This document shows, piece by piece, positions 55,485 to 63,562 of a DNA stretch of 64,000 bases. Under the pieces are notes generated by a model. The model was not told the origin of the DNA and did no database searches. It was given only the letters and a program-made list of their open reading frames with translations. This stretch comes from Odiellus spinosus (lineage: Eukaryota > Arthropoda > Arachnida > Opiliones > Phalangiidae): the NCBI GenBank assembly GCA_963920705.1, contig CAWUCO010000285.1, positions 1 to 64,000 on the forward strand, read 5' to 3'. The first letter of the stretch is position 1. Each line of letters starts with the position of its first letter. The translations under genes and the position numbers were made by a program.

Positions 55485-55868
55485 ATGATTTATTCTATCG
55501 CGAAAAATTTTGCTAAACTGGTTTTATGTATAGTAATATTTTTAAACATTACGTTTTGGTTAATTTTATTTTTACCCATTTTGTTACTTTGCCTTTTATA
55601 TACCAAGTTTAAGCATAGGAATTCAATCTGTTGCGAATGTCCGGCATTAGTCCGTCTTTATTTTCACGATTCGCAGTTTCGTCGAGCATATTTTTTTATT
55701 TGGTGTAATTCTTTGCACTTTATTATTTTTCTTGTAAAAGCCCTATTATCATTTAATCTTAAAAAAGTAAAGATGCTGTATTATTCAGCCTTGTTTGTCT
55801 TTACTTCTGTTTTAGGCGCGGGTTACGGTGGTTTTTGTAATTATTGTCATAAACGTATAACAAAGTAA
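55485..55868 (+). CDS. Membrane protein with C-terminal CxxC
   Basis: 127 residues from ATG 55485. It has an N-terminal hydrophobic pair (LCIVIFLNITFWLILFLPIL), a Cys pair (CCECP), a further hydrophobic segment, and ends GFCNYCHKRITK. The C-terminal CxxC layout matches the protein at 61302-61697 (ICRWCDG) and the relic at 21370-21655 (CHYCGR), so these form a small paralogous set. It converges with the protease gene; AATAAA for this strand lies at its stop codon. Confidence 0.65.
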   Translation: MIYSIAKNFAKLVLCIVIFLNITFWLILFLPILLLCLLYTKFKHRNSICCECPALVRLYFHDSQFRRAYFFIWCNSLHFIIFLVKALLSFNLKKVKMLYYSALFVFTSVLGAGYGGFCNYCHKRITK

Positions 55869-55879
55869 TAAAATGTTTT

Positions 55880-56359
55880 TTATTCAAGACAAGATTGATT
55901 TTTATGATTCCATAAATGTATAAGCATATTTAACATAATTATAGCGTCGTTGTACGTTTTGTCATTCTTGTTGTACATATCTTGAAGGATATCTTCGAAA
56001 GAAATTCCGGAGCACAGGTTTGTCAGAACAAAAATGACGTGTCCGCCGCAGGAGAAAGATTTGGTTGGCTGCAGTTGTGTAAGATTGTGTTTCCAGTTTG
56101 AGGCGTATCTCGACAAATCTAATCCGTAAAAATCCGGTTCTTTCCCGTAAGAACAAAAGAAAATGCCGTCATCATTTTTATCCACGTAGACGCCCATCCA
56201 ATGCAATCCACTTTCAGTCGAAGGTTGCGAGTTGATGACGAAACAAAAGGGCGTAAAATCTGGTTTCTTGGGTAGAATATCTTGAGGGTAAACCCCGATA
56301 AAAAATGGTCTAGTACGGGGATCGCAATGCAAAAAGCGTTGTAAATCTTCGGTATTCAT
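55880..56359 (-). CDS. Adenain-like cysteine protease
   Basis: 159 residues. The order of catalytic residues is that of adenovirus protease (family C5): H53 in GLHWMGVYVD, an acidic partner after SYG (KEPDFYG), Q97 in QLQPTK, and C104 in SFSCGGHVIF. It would cleave virion precursors at QxGG-type sites, three of which occur in the core proteins at 54307-54774 and 59600-59983. The length is slightly under that of adenovirus protease, usual for Polintons. Its ATG overlaps the integrase stop (ATGA), so the two are probably co-transcribed. Confidence 0.9.
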   Translation of the reverse strand: MNTEDLQRFLHCDPRTRPFFIGVYPQDILPKKPDFTPFCFVINSQPSTESGLHWMGVYVDKNDDGIFFCSYGKEPDFYGLDLSRYASNWKHNLTQLQPTKSFSCGGHVIFVLTNLCSGISFEDILQDMYNKNDKTYNDAIIMLNMLIHLWNHKNQSCLE

Positions 56360-57288
56360 AATTCGATTTTTTGAAGCTCTGGCTCGTAAAAGCTACCCTT
56401 AATTATTTCATCATTTTCGTCTTGTATGACGTAAGCGGGTGGATCTCGAAATAAGACTTTTTTAATAACAAAAATTTCCGTTGTCCAGTACCCAGTATAA
56501 CCTTTAGCAAAAACCCCTTTATCAGCCGCTATTCTAACCAAATCACCGACTCGTAACTTTGGGACTTTTCTTTTTACGCTTCTATTCATGTATAATCTTT
56601 TCCAGACAAGATGTTCGTTATTTATAGTAACATTTTTGGGTGCCATCCCAATGGTTGAATGGACAGTTTGATTGTAACCATCAACCAATTTTTGTAAATG
56701 TTTCGAGTAATTATAATCCTGGTTCTTGGTCATAAGTCGAAACATTCGGCTTTTTAAAGTTCTATTCCATCGTTCTATGATCCCACATTTTATATTACCA
56801 TAACTAGCGTACCAGAGGATCCCTTTTCGTTTTAAATAAGCTTGAACTTCTTTATTAATAAATTCGGTACCCGCGTCTGTATTCAACTTTAAAGGAGTTC
56901 GTTCTCGAAAAATTGATTCGAGAGCCGGAATAATTTCGTTAGCCGTTTTTTTCTTGAGTGGTTTAGCCCAAGCGTAGCGCGATAGCACGTCAATAACCGT
57001 TAAAATATATCGATATCTATTGTTGAATTTGGCCAACTGGGGTAGATCTACCAGATCCGCTTGGAATATTTCATCTTTAGTATTAACAAAAGTTTTATTT
57101 CTCGGAAACCTTTTTCTTCGATTTCTATGTTTTGTATAGGCTGGTTGAGACCTTGACCAGGTGATGACGTCTCGAGTCTTAACACGAGGAAGAGCTGAAT
57201 GTAGTTTTTTTAACGACCCTAAACTAGCGGGGTGTTGCGGATCGTAATATATCCGGGCCAGATCTTGAGCTACGCGTTTCGTGACCAT
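56356..57288 (-). CDS. Retroviral-like DDE integrase
   Basis: 310 residues from ATG 57288 (the frame is open upstream without ATG). The core is D78 (FQADLVDL), D138 (LNTDAGTEF) and E172 (CGIIERWNR); all three are present. A YRYILTVIDVLSRYAW strand follows the first Asp. The C-terminal part (VGDLVRIAADKG, GYTGYWTTEIF, PAYVIQD) looks like the chromo/SH3-like DNA-binding domain of Polinton integrases. It would insert the element and generate the 6-bp target duplication seen here. It is unrelated in sequence to the integrase-core relic at 16900-18704. Confidence 0.95.
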   Translation of the reverse strand: MVTKRVAQDLARIYYDPQHPASLGSLKKLHSALPRVKTRDVITWSRSQPAYTKHRNRRKRFPRNKTFVNTKDEIFQADLVDLPQLAKFNNRYRYILTVIDVLSRYAWAKPLKKKTANEIIPALESIFRERTPLKLNTDAGTEFINKEVQAYLKRKGILWYASYGNIKCGIIERWNRTLKSRMFRLMTKNQDYNYSKHLQKLVDGYNQTVHSTIGMAPKNVTINNEHLVWKRLYMNRSVKRKVPKLRVGDLVRIAADKGVFAKGYTGYWTTEIFVIKKVLFRDPPAYVIQDENDEIIKGSFYEPELQKIEL

Positions 57289-57344
57289 AGTATGTGTAAT
57301 AATGACATCAAACAATCAAATAGGTTATTTTATATTTTTTATTT

Positions 57345-58037
57345 TTATCCAACACAATCACAAAAAACATGGTTTTTCAAGTCTACAATATCATTAATTA
57401 TTTCCATATACCATTCTTCAAAGTTGTCGGATCCGTATTTGCCAAGAAACTCAAACCTGATATCTTCCCGGTTTAAAGCTTGAACGGCCTCGATCAAATC
57501 CTTCTCACGTCTTTTGTCATATTCTAGACTTCTGTTGTAAGGATAAGGAAATTCCTGGGCTAACTTCCCAGCCTTTTCTTCGAAGAGATAATGTCCAATT
57601 TTGTCGACAATCAGATCTTTCAAACCATTCTTTCTCGTTATTTGAGTTTGAATTTGACGTTCTTCGTCCAGTTCCGGTTTCAGCTGTTTCAGTCTGAGCC
57701 ATGTATCTTTTCTAAAGGTAAATCCGTTCGATGTAGCAAACCAGGAGTCGCAGAATTTTGTGTCATCGGTAGTATATTGACGAATATCAATAAACTTCAT
57801 TCCGCTTCCCGAAATATGTCCTTCGAGTTGAAAGTTCTCCGCTAATCGAGTGTGAAAGCGTGGTAACACGTCTTCGAAGAAATCGTTAACAACGTCTCTT
57901 AAGCTCCAGATATTTTCCCAGACCGGGAGTTGAAGATGAACAACGGATTTGGCGTCATTCCGACGAATAAAGAAACTTTCGCCAGAAGCGCTTATTCCAA
58001 TCGTCTGTTTGTCGGAGAGAAAATGTTCTTGCGGCAT
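57345..58037 (-). CDS. PC4-like putative ssDNA-binding protein
   Basis: 230 residues from ATG 58035-58037 (MPQEHFLSDK); the frame extends upstream only by a non-ATG start. A central segment (KFIDIRQYTTDDTK, then SWFATSNGFTFRKDTWLRLKQL) has the pattern of the PC4/Sub1 single-strand DNA-binding fold: a strand ending in DIR-x-(Y/F), a loop, then a strand and a helix with W. The preceding FFIRRNDAK...LQLPVW may be a second, weaker unit. The C-terminus is helical and charged. A role in protein-primed replication or late transcription is inference. It sits between capsid and integrase genes. Confidence 0.6.
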   Translation of the reverse strand: MPQEHFLSDKQTIGISASGESFFIRRNDAKSVVHLQLPVWENIWSLRDVVNDFFEDVLPRFHTRLAENFQLEGHISGSGMKFIDIRQYTTDDTKFCDSWFATSNGFTFRKDTWLRLKQLKPELDEERQIQTQITRKNGLKDLIVDKIGHYLFEEKAGKLAQEFPYPYNRSLEYDKRREKDLIEAVQALNREDIRFEFLGKYGSDNFEEWYMEIINDIVDLKNHVFCDCVG

Positions 58038-58053
58038 GATAACGCGAGATCCG

Positions 58054-58218
58054 TCAGCGATATGATTCAAAAAGTTCTTTTTAAACTTCTTTTAAGGCTT
58101 TTTTCATCTCTTGGAAATTCCAACAGGATCGAACAAATCCGACTTCTCTAAGATTGTTTCGAACTGTCACCACCAGGTTTAGTTCTTTTCGTTGAGAGAA
58201 GAAAACGTACTCGTCCAT
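58054..58218 (-). CDS. Possible 54-residue protein
   Basis: ATG 58216-58218 lies 5 bp after the major capsid stop and the frame ends just upstream of the PC4-like ATG, filling the gap between them. The product starts MDEYVFFSQRKELNLVVTV and ends basic and helical. The tight packing supports it; no family is known. Confidence 0.35.
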
Positions 58219-58222
58219 CCTC

Positions 58223-59563
58223 TTACTCTAACTTGTAAAGAATGGTTCGATCTTTCGTTATCAACATTTGGTTCTCAAACTCGCCGTAGACGATAACTGT
58301 GACGGCCGAGCTTAACGGGTTTTTAAATTTCATCGTTAAGCGTAAACTACCGTGTTTTTCCAAAGAAAAATGTTCGCCACTAGCTCCCTCTTCAGCTGTT
58401 AAATCCAACGCCAGTAAACAATTGCCCTGGGGGTATTCCTCGTACGAGATATCATTACCTTTATTTTTACCGTAAAAATCTAAAGCCGTGAACAGGGATT
58501 GGTATTCGCGACAATAGCGTTTTTCAGCAAAATTTGGTTGAAAAGGTTGATCGGGATAATTTTTATTTCCAACCGTAACGGCTAAATACGTCAAATCCAA
58601 GTGCTCGAAATTAAAAGGATTTTCAGTTAAATCTCCGTTGAAGGCTGATGTCTTTACGAAAGCAATTATAATTCTATTTGGGATTCTACCCAAGAAGACA
58701 TTTTCTTTTGTCGTGTCAGTGTTACCTCTTTCTATCCCAAAGTACTTTGCCACAGTCTGATTAATCGGGTAGACGCAGGGTGTTTTTTCCAAAACCATGG
58801 CGTGGGCTAACATTAAGTCTGGGTTTAACTTAATTTTCCTAACGTAGAGCGAAGCATCGCTGATGACGAATCTATATTGAGTGGCTGCTGGGGGCAGCGC
58901 GGGCGGGGCTGGAAGTGGTTCTCGCGATATAATGGGAAACGACATTCCTGAACTAATAAATTTAAATTTTACATCTACATTGTTTAAGAGGAATTTATTC
59001 ATTTTACAAATATCCAGATGGAGTCTCCCTATCATTTCACATACTTGAGATGGATCAACGCGCTCTTTTCTCAGTTTCATTCCTTGATTAGACGCGTCAA
59101 AAATATCCTCGGGTTTTATCTTGGTATCTTTGTAAAACATTTCCAAAGCTAATTGCGTCTCTTTGGCATCTTTCCCGTAATTTAACAATGTTTCGAAATA
59201 AGCGATATACGGAGCTAAATTATTAACGGTTTGTACTAGCGTATCATTTAACATTGCTTCTATTTGAGAAAATAAAGCCCATAAAAGTAAATTCACAGGT
59301 CCAACTGTGTCTACCGCCGCCGTCATATCTTCCCAAGCATTATTCGTCGTGTTTTTTTTTAATAATTTAACGTTAAGCTTTAATCTGGTTTTTGATAAAT
59401 CGACATAGTGCTCCGGAGTACCGGGGACGAAAAATTCGATTGGTCCTCCATCCGTAATTGAATTGACGGGTTTTAATTCAATATCATTACTAGCCAAAAT
59501 ATTATAATTACTAACAGGTTTGACGAACAAGTCGGCTTCAGACATCATACCTTCAGACCCCAT
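58223..59563 (-). CDS. Major capsid protein (double jelly-roll)
   Basis: 446 residues. Landmarks shared with Polinton/adintovirus capsids are the N-terminal ELKPVNSITDGGPIEFFVPG, YVDLSKTRLKLNV, VGPVNLLLWALFSQIE, then YIAYFETLLNYGKDAKETQL with FYKDT. They match the hexon-like protein annotated in many animal genomes as an F54H12.2-type uncharacterised protein. It forms the icosahedral shell as trimers. A late-type TATA (TATAAATA, 59589-59596) lies 26 bp upstream of ATG 59563. Nothing is broken. Confidence 0.92.
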   Translation of the reverse strand: MGSEGMMSEADLFVKPVSNYNILASNDIELKPVNSITDGGPIEFFVPGTPEHYVDLSKTRLKLNVKLLKKNTTNNAWEDMTAAVDTVGPVNLLLWALFSQIEAMLNDTLVQTVNNLAPYIAYFETLLNYGKDAKETQLALEMFYKDTKIKPEDIFDASNQGMKLRKERVDPSQVCEMIGRLHLDICKMNKFLLNNVDVKFKFISSGMSFPIISREPLPAPPALPPAATQYRFVISDASLYVRKIKLNPDLMLAHAMVLEKTPCVYPINQTVAKYFGIERGNTDTTKENVFLGRIPNRIIIAFVKTSAFNGDLTENPFNFEHLDLTYLAVTVGNKNYPDQPFQPNFAEKRYCREYQSLFTALDFYGKNKGNDISYEEYPQGNCLLALDLTAEEGASGEHFSLEKHGSLRLTMKFKNPLSSAVTVIVYGEFENQMLITKDRTILYKLE

Positions 59564-59588
59564 CTTGTCGCGTTAGATAAGATCCGGC

Positions 59589-59596
59589 TATTTATA
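59589..59596 (-). promoter_or_regulatory. TATA box of the major capsid gene
   Basis: TATAAATA on the minus strand, just upstream of the capsid ATG and between it and the stop of the upstream core-protein gene. Confidence 0.5.
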
Positions 59597-59599
59597 TCC

Positions 59600-59983
59600 C
59601 TAGGATAAAAAATCGGTTTTCTTTCTTCGTTTTACTTTACGACTCTTTAGACTTTTTCTTTTACGTTTACCAGTGCCGTATTGCGAATTGAGAACTTTGT
59701 CACCAGCTGTGTGTAATAGATTAGACCCAGCAATTTTAATATTCCTTTTTAAAGCTGATTTTGGATCTTGCCCCGCTGAAATATCACCTATCCATCGACT
59801 GCCAACACCAATCGCTTCCCGACCTAAGGCCTTGGCCGCTGGCTTTATAATTGGGGTAATGAATCGAACTAGACTCTTAAAAATTGAACCTAACCCGTTA
59901 CCGCGTTGAAAAACGGGACCTCGGAAGCCTCCTCCTCCAGCTTGCTGCAGGTAATAGTAATAATACCTATTTCGCGACGCCAT
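59600..59983 (-). CDS. Minor virion/core protein with QAGG site
   Basis: 127 residues: a Tyr-rich start (RNRYYYYYLQQAGGGGFRGP), a Gly/amphipathic segment (GLGSIFKSLVRFITPIIKPA, then AKALGREAIGVG), a helical part and a strongly basic tail (GKRKRKSLKSRKVKRRKK). QAGG at 14-17 fits adenain cleavage. The layout, with an amphipathic helix near the N-terminus exposed after cleavage, recalls adenovirus pVI, and the basic tail recalls core proteins. It lies between the penton-like and major capsid genes, as in other adintoviruses. Confidence 0.7.
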   Translation of the reverse strand: MASRNRYYYYYLQQAGGGGFRGPVFQRGNGLGSIFKSLVRFITPIIKPAAKALGREAIGVGSRWIGDISAGQDPKSALKRNIKIAGSNLLHTAGDKVLNSQYGTGKRKRKSLKSRKVKRRKKTDFLS

Positions 59984-59987
59984 TTTT

Positions 59988-61250
59988 TTATCTTCGTCTA
60001 AAATGTAATGTGGTCACTGTTTTTCCGAGTTTGAAAGGAATTTTACTGCCCGAATCAGTGGCAATTTCTATATCAACCACGTTAAAATTCGGTGTTCTGA
60101 CGGGGTAATAATTAATCGGGTTAAACGTTAACTCGTAGGGGGTATTATACTTGTTGTTCTCTGGCCTGGGTATTGTACGTAATAGACCTCCCCAAGCGTC
60201 ACCTATAACCTGAGGGTATATGAGACTGGTATAAACGAATAAACTCTGGACACCTCTATTTATATCAGCGATATGTTCACCATGGCTCTTGTGCGTTAAC
60301 CCTTTCTCAAGTTGTTTGGTATCAAAACCCAGCATAAGACCTAAACCAGGATTGGATTTGGGAAAGCGAATGGTAAAACTGTCTCGCAAATTTTTTTGTT
60401 GATCCGTGAGAAGATAATCGGGTTTTGCTTCATCAATTAACCCTAGACCACAAAGTAGCGTTACCGTCCCATTGTTATTTTGCTCAAAATCAAAATAAGG
60501 CCTCATTCTCGGGGGTAAACACTCTCTCATTCCTTTTAACACCTTCTCTATAGTTTCGTACGTACCGTGTGGTAATTGATAAGTTTTAGTTTGATATAAA
60601 AGATTTTCGACTCGTTCGTTACCCGTTAATTTTATGGTCTTGTCTCTTTTGACCATCTGCCGAACGTAAAAAGGGGGATATTTGGAGGTGTCGAGTTTGA
60701 TCCTGTTCTGGTCTAAAGCTCGTGTTCCAACAATGGTGGTCCCCGTTATCCATTTTTCACAATCCCGCGCTTCTAAACCTAATAATTCGCAATACATTCT
60801 GGGAAATTTAACGAAGGTTTCACCATTGGGATCTTTAAATTCAATAAGAAAACGTTCCTGACCGTTGACGATCCCGATTTGAAATTCTAACTTGTCTTTT
60901 ACTTGTTGTTGAGTAATAGACGCCTGCATCTGATTAATAATTTTATGATAAATACTTTCATTCGTATTTTTAATTATTGTACTTTTATCGTTTACGGTTC
61001 CCTGACCCGTTTCGTATTTTAAATCTAAATCAACCATTCTAACGACAAAAGTATCGAAGAAGTCGGTAATATTGTCCCATTTCGAAGGCATACTAATGCC
61101 CGATAAACCGACTTCCCAATGTCCTTCAGATAAATCAAATGACGTGGGTAATTGCGTCGTGTAACTGGTTTTTGTGTTTTTTGGGTATTGAGTCATGGAG
61201 GCGTTACTCGGGAGAGTCAAGTAGAACGAATCGTAGATGGGAGCGAGCAT
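59988..61250 (-). CDS. Minor capsid (penton-like) protein
   Basis: 420 residues from ATG 61248-61250 (MLAPIYDSFYLTLPSNAS). Family landmarks are F-x-L-x-LPSNAS near the start, YTTQLPTSFDLSEGHWEVGL with SMPSKW, and, near the end, LFVYTSLIYPQVIGDAWGGL with LLRTIP and YYPV. In Polintons this single-jelly-roll protein caps the five-fold vertices. The length is normal and the frame intact. A TATA-like GATAAATAAG lies about 50 bp upstream (61301-61310). Confidence 0.88.
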   Translation of the reverse strand: MLAPIYDSFYLTLPSNASMTQYPKNTKTSYTTQLPTSFDLSEGHWEVGLSGISMPSKWDNITDFFDTFVVRMVDLDLKYETGQGTVNDKSTIIKNTNESIYHKIINQMQASITQQQVKDKLEFQIGIVNGQERFLIEFKDPNGETFVKFPRMYCELLGLEARDCEKWITGTTIVGTRALDQNRIKLDTSKYPPFYVRQMVKRDKTIKLTGNERVENLLYQTKTYQLPHGTYETIEKVLKGMRECLPPRMRPYFDFEQNNNGTVTLLCGLGLIDEAKPDYLLTDQQKNLRDSFTIRFPKSNPGLGLMLGFDTKQLEKGLTHKSHGEHIADINRGVQSLFVYTSLIYPQVIGDAWGGLLRTIPRPENNKYNTPYELTFNPINYYPVRTPNFNVVDIEIATDSGSKIPFKLGKTVTTLHFRRR

Positions 61251-61300
61251 CGTCAAGCAGAGTTGAAGAATAACAATGAAGATGAAACAAGCTGGTCAGA

Positions 61301-61310
61301 CTTATTTATC
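61301..61310 (-). promoter_or_regulatory. TATA-like element of the penton gene
   Basis: GATAAATAAG on the minus strand, overlapping the stop codon of the upstream membrane-protein gene. Confidence 0.4.
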
Positions 61311-61697
61311 CTTCCTTTTGAGAGGAATTAAGCCATCGCACCAGCGGCATATATGGTTTAAAGGTTTCAACTCGTAGATCTCCCAATAATACGGTAAAAT
61401 AAAGATTAGCCCAAGAATATCGTACCATGGGGCCAGAACGAATCGGGAATTTCGAGTAATAATTGAACGAATAAGACCAATGGGGACCGTGATCGGAGTC
61501 AAGAGGACTCTAAGCCAGTATTTACATTGGCGAAGAGTGTAAGAATCGTGAAAGAACCAACGCTTCCAGATACAGCATTGACATTTCTGTAATTGAACGC
61601 GAGCACTTTCCTTCGTTACCCGTAAATCCATTTTAAGTTGATTTAGGATCGAGTCTTTTATATGATATCCTTCTCCCCTTGTGAGTGAATGAGTCAT
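61302..61697 (-). CDS. Membrane protein with Cys motifs, right end
   Basis: 131 residues from ATG 61695-61697, the first gene inside the right TIR. After a polar N-terminus comes KCQCCIWKRWFFHDSY, a hydrophobic stretch starting LLTPITVPIGLI, a second (ILGLIFILPYYW) and the end ICRWCDGLIPLKRKDK. The relic at 21370-21655 has the same order. The C-terminal CxxC also occurs in the protein at 55485-55868. A TATA box (GATATAAAAG, 61731-61740) lies 34 bp upstream. The function is unknown; conservation in a second element shows it is a genuine gene. Confidence 0.7.
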   Translation of the reverse strand: MTHSLTRGEGYHIKDSILNQLKMDLRVTKESARVQLQKCQCCIWKRWFFHDSYTLRQCKYWLRVLLTPITVPIGLIRSIITRNSRFVLAPWYDILGLIFILPYYWEIYELKPLNHICRWCDGLIPLKRKDK

Positions 61698-61730
61698 TGG
61701 TCCCCCAGTCTTTTTGGCTACAGAATCCCC

Positions 61731-61740
61731 CTTTTATATC
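61731..61740 (-). promoter_or_regulatory. TATA box of the right-end membrane gene
   Basis: GATATAAAAG followed by GGGGG on the minus strand, 34 bp upstream of ATG 61697. Confidence 0.6.
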
Positions 61741-61773
61741 CGGAGTCATGCAGAAAAACAAAGGAGCAGGGAG

Positions 61774-62117
61774 GGAAAAATAAATGAGCAGGGACGGAAA
61801 AATGAAAATTTGTGTCAGTCCTCCTTGAAAATGGGTTTTTTGACCGGGGGTTAGGCCGGGTCAGACTGGCGGGGTTAATTAGGCCAATTTGTTGACGGAT
61901 GAGGTCATTTGTGTATGGATGAGCTGTTGATTGACGGGGGCGGGGTTAATTTGTGTACTGGGGGGTGGGGTCTATTAGGCAAATTTATTGATGGATGACG
62001 TCATTTGTTGATTGATGCGCTGTTTGTTTATTTTGGGGGCGGGGCTAATTATGCAAATTTGTTTACTTGATGACGTCATTTGTTTATTTTACCCTTAAAG
62101 TATAGGCTTAAACTACT
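61774..62117 (-). repeat. Right terminal inverted repeat (344 bp)
   Basis: Reverse complement of the left TIR, from ACTACT at the element end to GGAAAAATAAATGAGCAGGG. It lacks the ~32-bp internal duplication of the left copy and differs by few substitutions. Confidence 0.9.
61996..62078 (-). promoter_or_regulatory. CRE, octamer and GC-box cluster in the right TIR
   Basis: TGACGTCA at 61996-62003 and 62071-62078, ATGCAAAT at 62051-62058 and GGGGGCGGGG at 62035-62044 mirror the set in the left TIR. Confidence 0.55.
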
Positions 62118-62123
62118 CACCCG
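62118..62123. other. Right target-site duplication CACCCG
   Basis: Identical to 42173-42178, directly after the terminal ACTACT. Confidence 0.85.
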
Positions 62124-62225
62124 AGAAAACTTCACCACCCGAGAAAACTTCACCACCCGAGAAAACTCCGAACCCGGGAAAACTCCACACCCGGGAAAAC
62201 TCCACACCCGAGCAAACTCCGCACC
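62118..62225. repeat. 18-bp minisatellite, right of the Polinton
   Basis: Continuation of the array at 42025-42178 in the same orientation, decaying into CTCCACACCCGGGAAAA-type units. Confidence 0.85.
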
Positions 62226-62660
62226 CAAGCCCGCGACGATAAGCTCGCAGACCTAGAACAGTTGGGCCAACACATTCGTCCGCGGTCGCTTATATCCAAG
62301 TCCCTCTTGAAGAGATAAAATAAATAACGTTCGTTAGTCATCGCTAATTGCATTTTTCAGAAAGTGGGTGGATTTATTTGCATCCCGGCAGCTTAAATGC
62401 GATATTTTCGCTCGTAGAGAAACAATACAAGGGTTCAAACTACACTCTATTGACGCCTATTCACTCTTGGCAATCTTGGTATTATTTCACTTACAACCCT
62501 CCACTGGTTTGGAAACATTACAGTTCACTCGTTGAAATTGACATTCAGGTAAACCGATTTAACATTTTAGAATTAATCAGGCTGAATTCGCCAAGAATAT
62601 TTGGGAGCTCGAATCTCAATTCCGACCCACGTTCTAGAACAGTTGTTGAAGGGTGTGGCG
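62226..62660 (+). repeat. Copy B of the ~1 kb duplicated locus, right half
   Basis: Continues the alignment with copy A (2280 down to 1740, inverted), including TTGGGCCAAC, TTTTTCAGAAAGTGGG and ATATTTGGGAGC. Confidence 0.75.
62361..62548 (+). CDS. Conserved internal exon of unknown protein, copy B
   Basis: Acceptor TTTTTCAG and donor CAG/GTAAAC bound 188 bases. The core KGSNYTLLTPIHSWQSWYY and TYNPPLVWK matches the exon at 1892-2080 with mainly third-position changes. This exon is one base shorter than copy A: the phase at its start differs while the end phase is the same, so one copy carries a frameshift in its first 15 codons. The Polinton lies about 240 bp upstream, in what was probably the preceding intron or promoter. 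Confidence 0.45.
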
Positions 62661-63521
62661 TCAAGTGGTAGAAGGAAGTTCTTAATGATTAACTTATTTG
62701 CCGGAATAGGGAATTGTAAAAAAGATCGAGGTCACGTGTTTGTGTTTTCAGAACGGCCATCTAACTTAAATAAATCAGGCTGGACTTATTCTAAACCGGC
62801 CAACTTCAACATCGCTCGAGTTGTCAGTCTATTTTATTCCCTCAAACTATCTTCACAAAAACCAACAAGGCTTAACAAATACCTTTATTATGCAATACAA
62901 CGACTCTCGATAGAGCCCAAATTGTAATGGTACAAGATCATTACAAAATCTCGTACATTAGTATCAACGTGAGGTTGGAGACCCTGTTTCAATTACGCTC
63001 CCTACATTTCTAACTAAACAGTTCTTATGGATAAAGGAAAGAGTAGGTTTATACGCGCTGCCAAATTAAGATGAATTACAGAGAGTGAACCAGCTGCGGC
63101 CAAATGGTCATCAAACGTGATGGTCAGCGCGCGTAAAGCGAGGCCCTCAATATCCCTATAAATAAACAAATCGTAAGGTAACGGATAGGATATTTTGTAC
63201 GCGCTGCAAACCGTGGAAAGACGGCTGGCTACCTAGAATGGAAACCTTACTGTAAATTGGCACCCCATCTGAGAAAATCTCCGAAAATACTCAGAAATTA
63301 CGCTGTTCACGTGGTAAACCACTTTGATGGAGGGGCAAAACGACCTTGCACTACTATTTTCTCGCGCTTTAAGGACCCAATACTATGAAAAGGATATTGG
63401 GTACTGTTGATGGCTAGCGAATTTCCGTCCGGTATATAAACGGCCCGTGGTCTGTCAAACGGTCTTTTCACGTGGGTCCATATGGTGATGACACTGTTTA
63501 TAGTGCCTTCCCAGAGATGAG
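62661..63521. other. Non-coding stretch
   Basis: No gene is supported. Words near 62870 (TACCTTTATTATG) and 63496 (GTTTATAGTGCCTTCC) match 35730 and 36288, so dispersed repeat fragments are present. Confidence 0.4.
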
Positions 63522-63562
63522 GCAGGCGTTACGCGGATTCTGCGAATCCGCGTAACGCCTGC
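63522..63562. repeat. Perfect 19-bp hairpin
   Basis: GCAGGCGTTACGCGGATTC, then TGC, then its exact complement. It is unusually GC-rich for the region. It could be a transcription-terminating or recombination structure, or the relic of a small palindromic element. Confidence 0.8.

Larger units (their letters stand above)
42179..62117. mobile_element. Full-length Polinton/Maverick (adintovirus-like) element
   Basis: The 19,939-bp element starts AGTAGTTTAAGCC and ends GGCTTAAACTACT, matching the AG...CT ends of Polintons, with long TIRs and a 6-bp target duplication. It encodes protein-primed-type PolB, retroviral-like integrase, adenain-like protease, A32-type packaging ATPase, double-jelly-roll major capsid and penton-like proteins. 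That gene set defines Polintons and the adintovirus group. All of these core frames are intact. Genes on the left half run mostly rightward and the structural block runs leftward, converging at 55868/55880 with polyadenylation-type signals of both strands between them. Confidence 0.95.
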
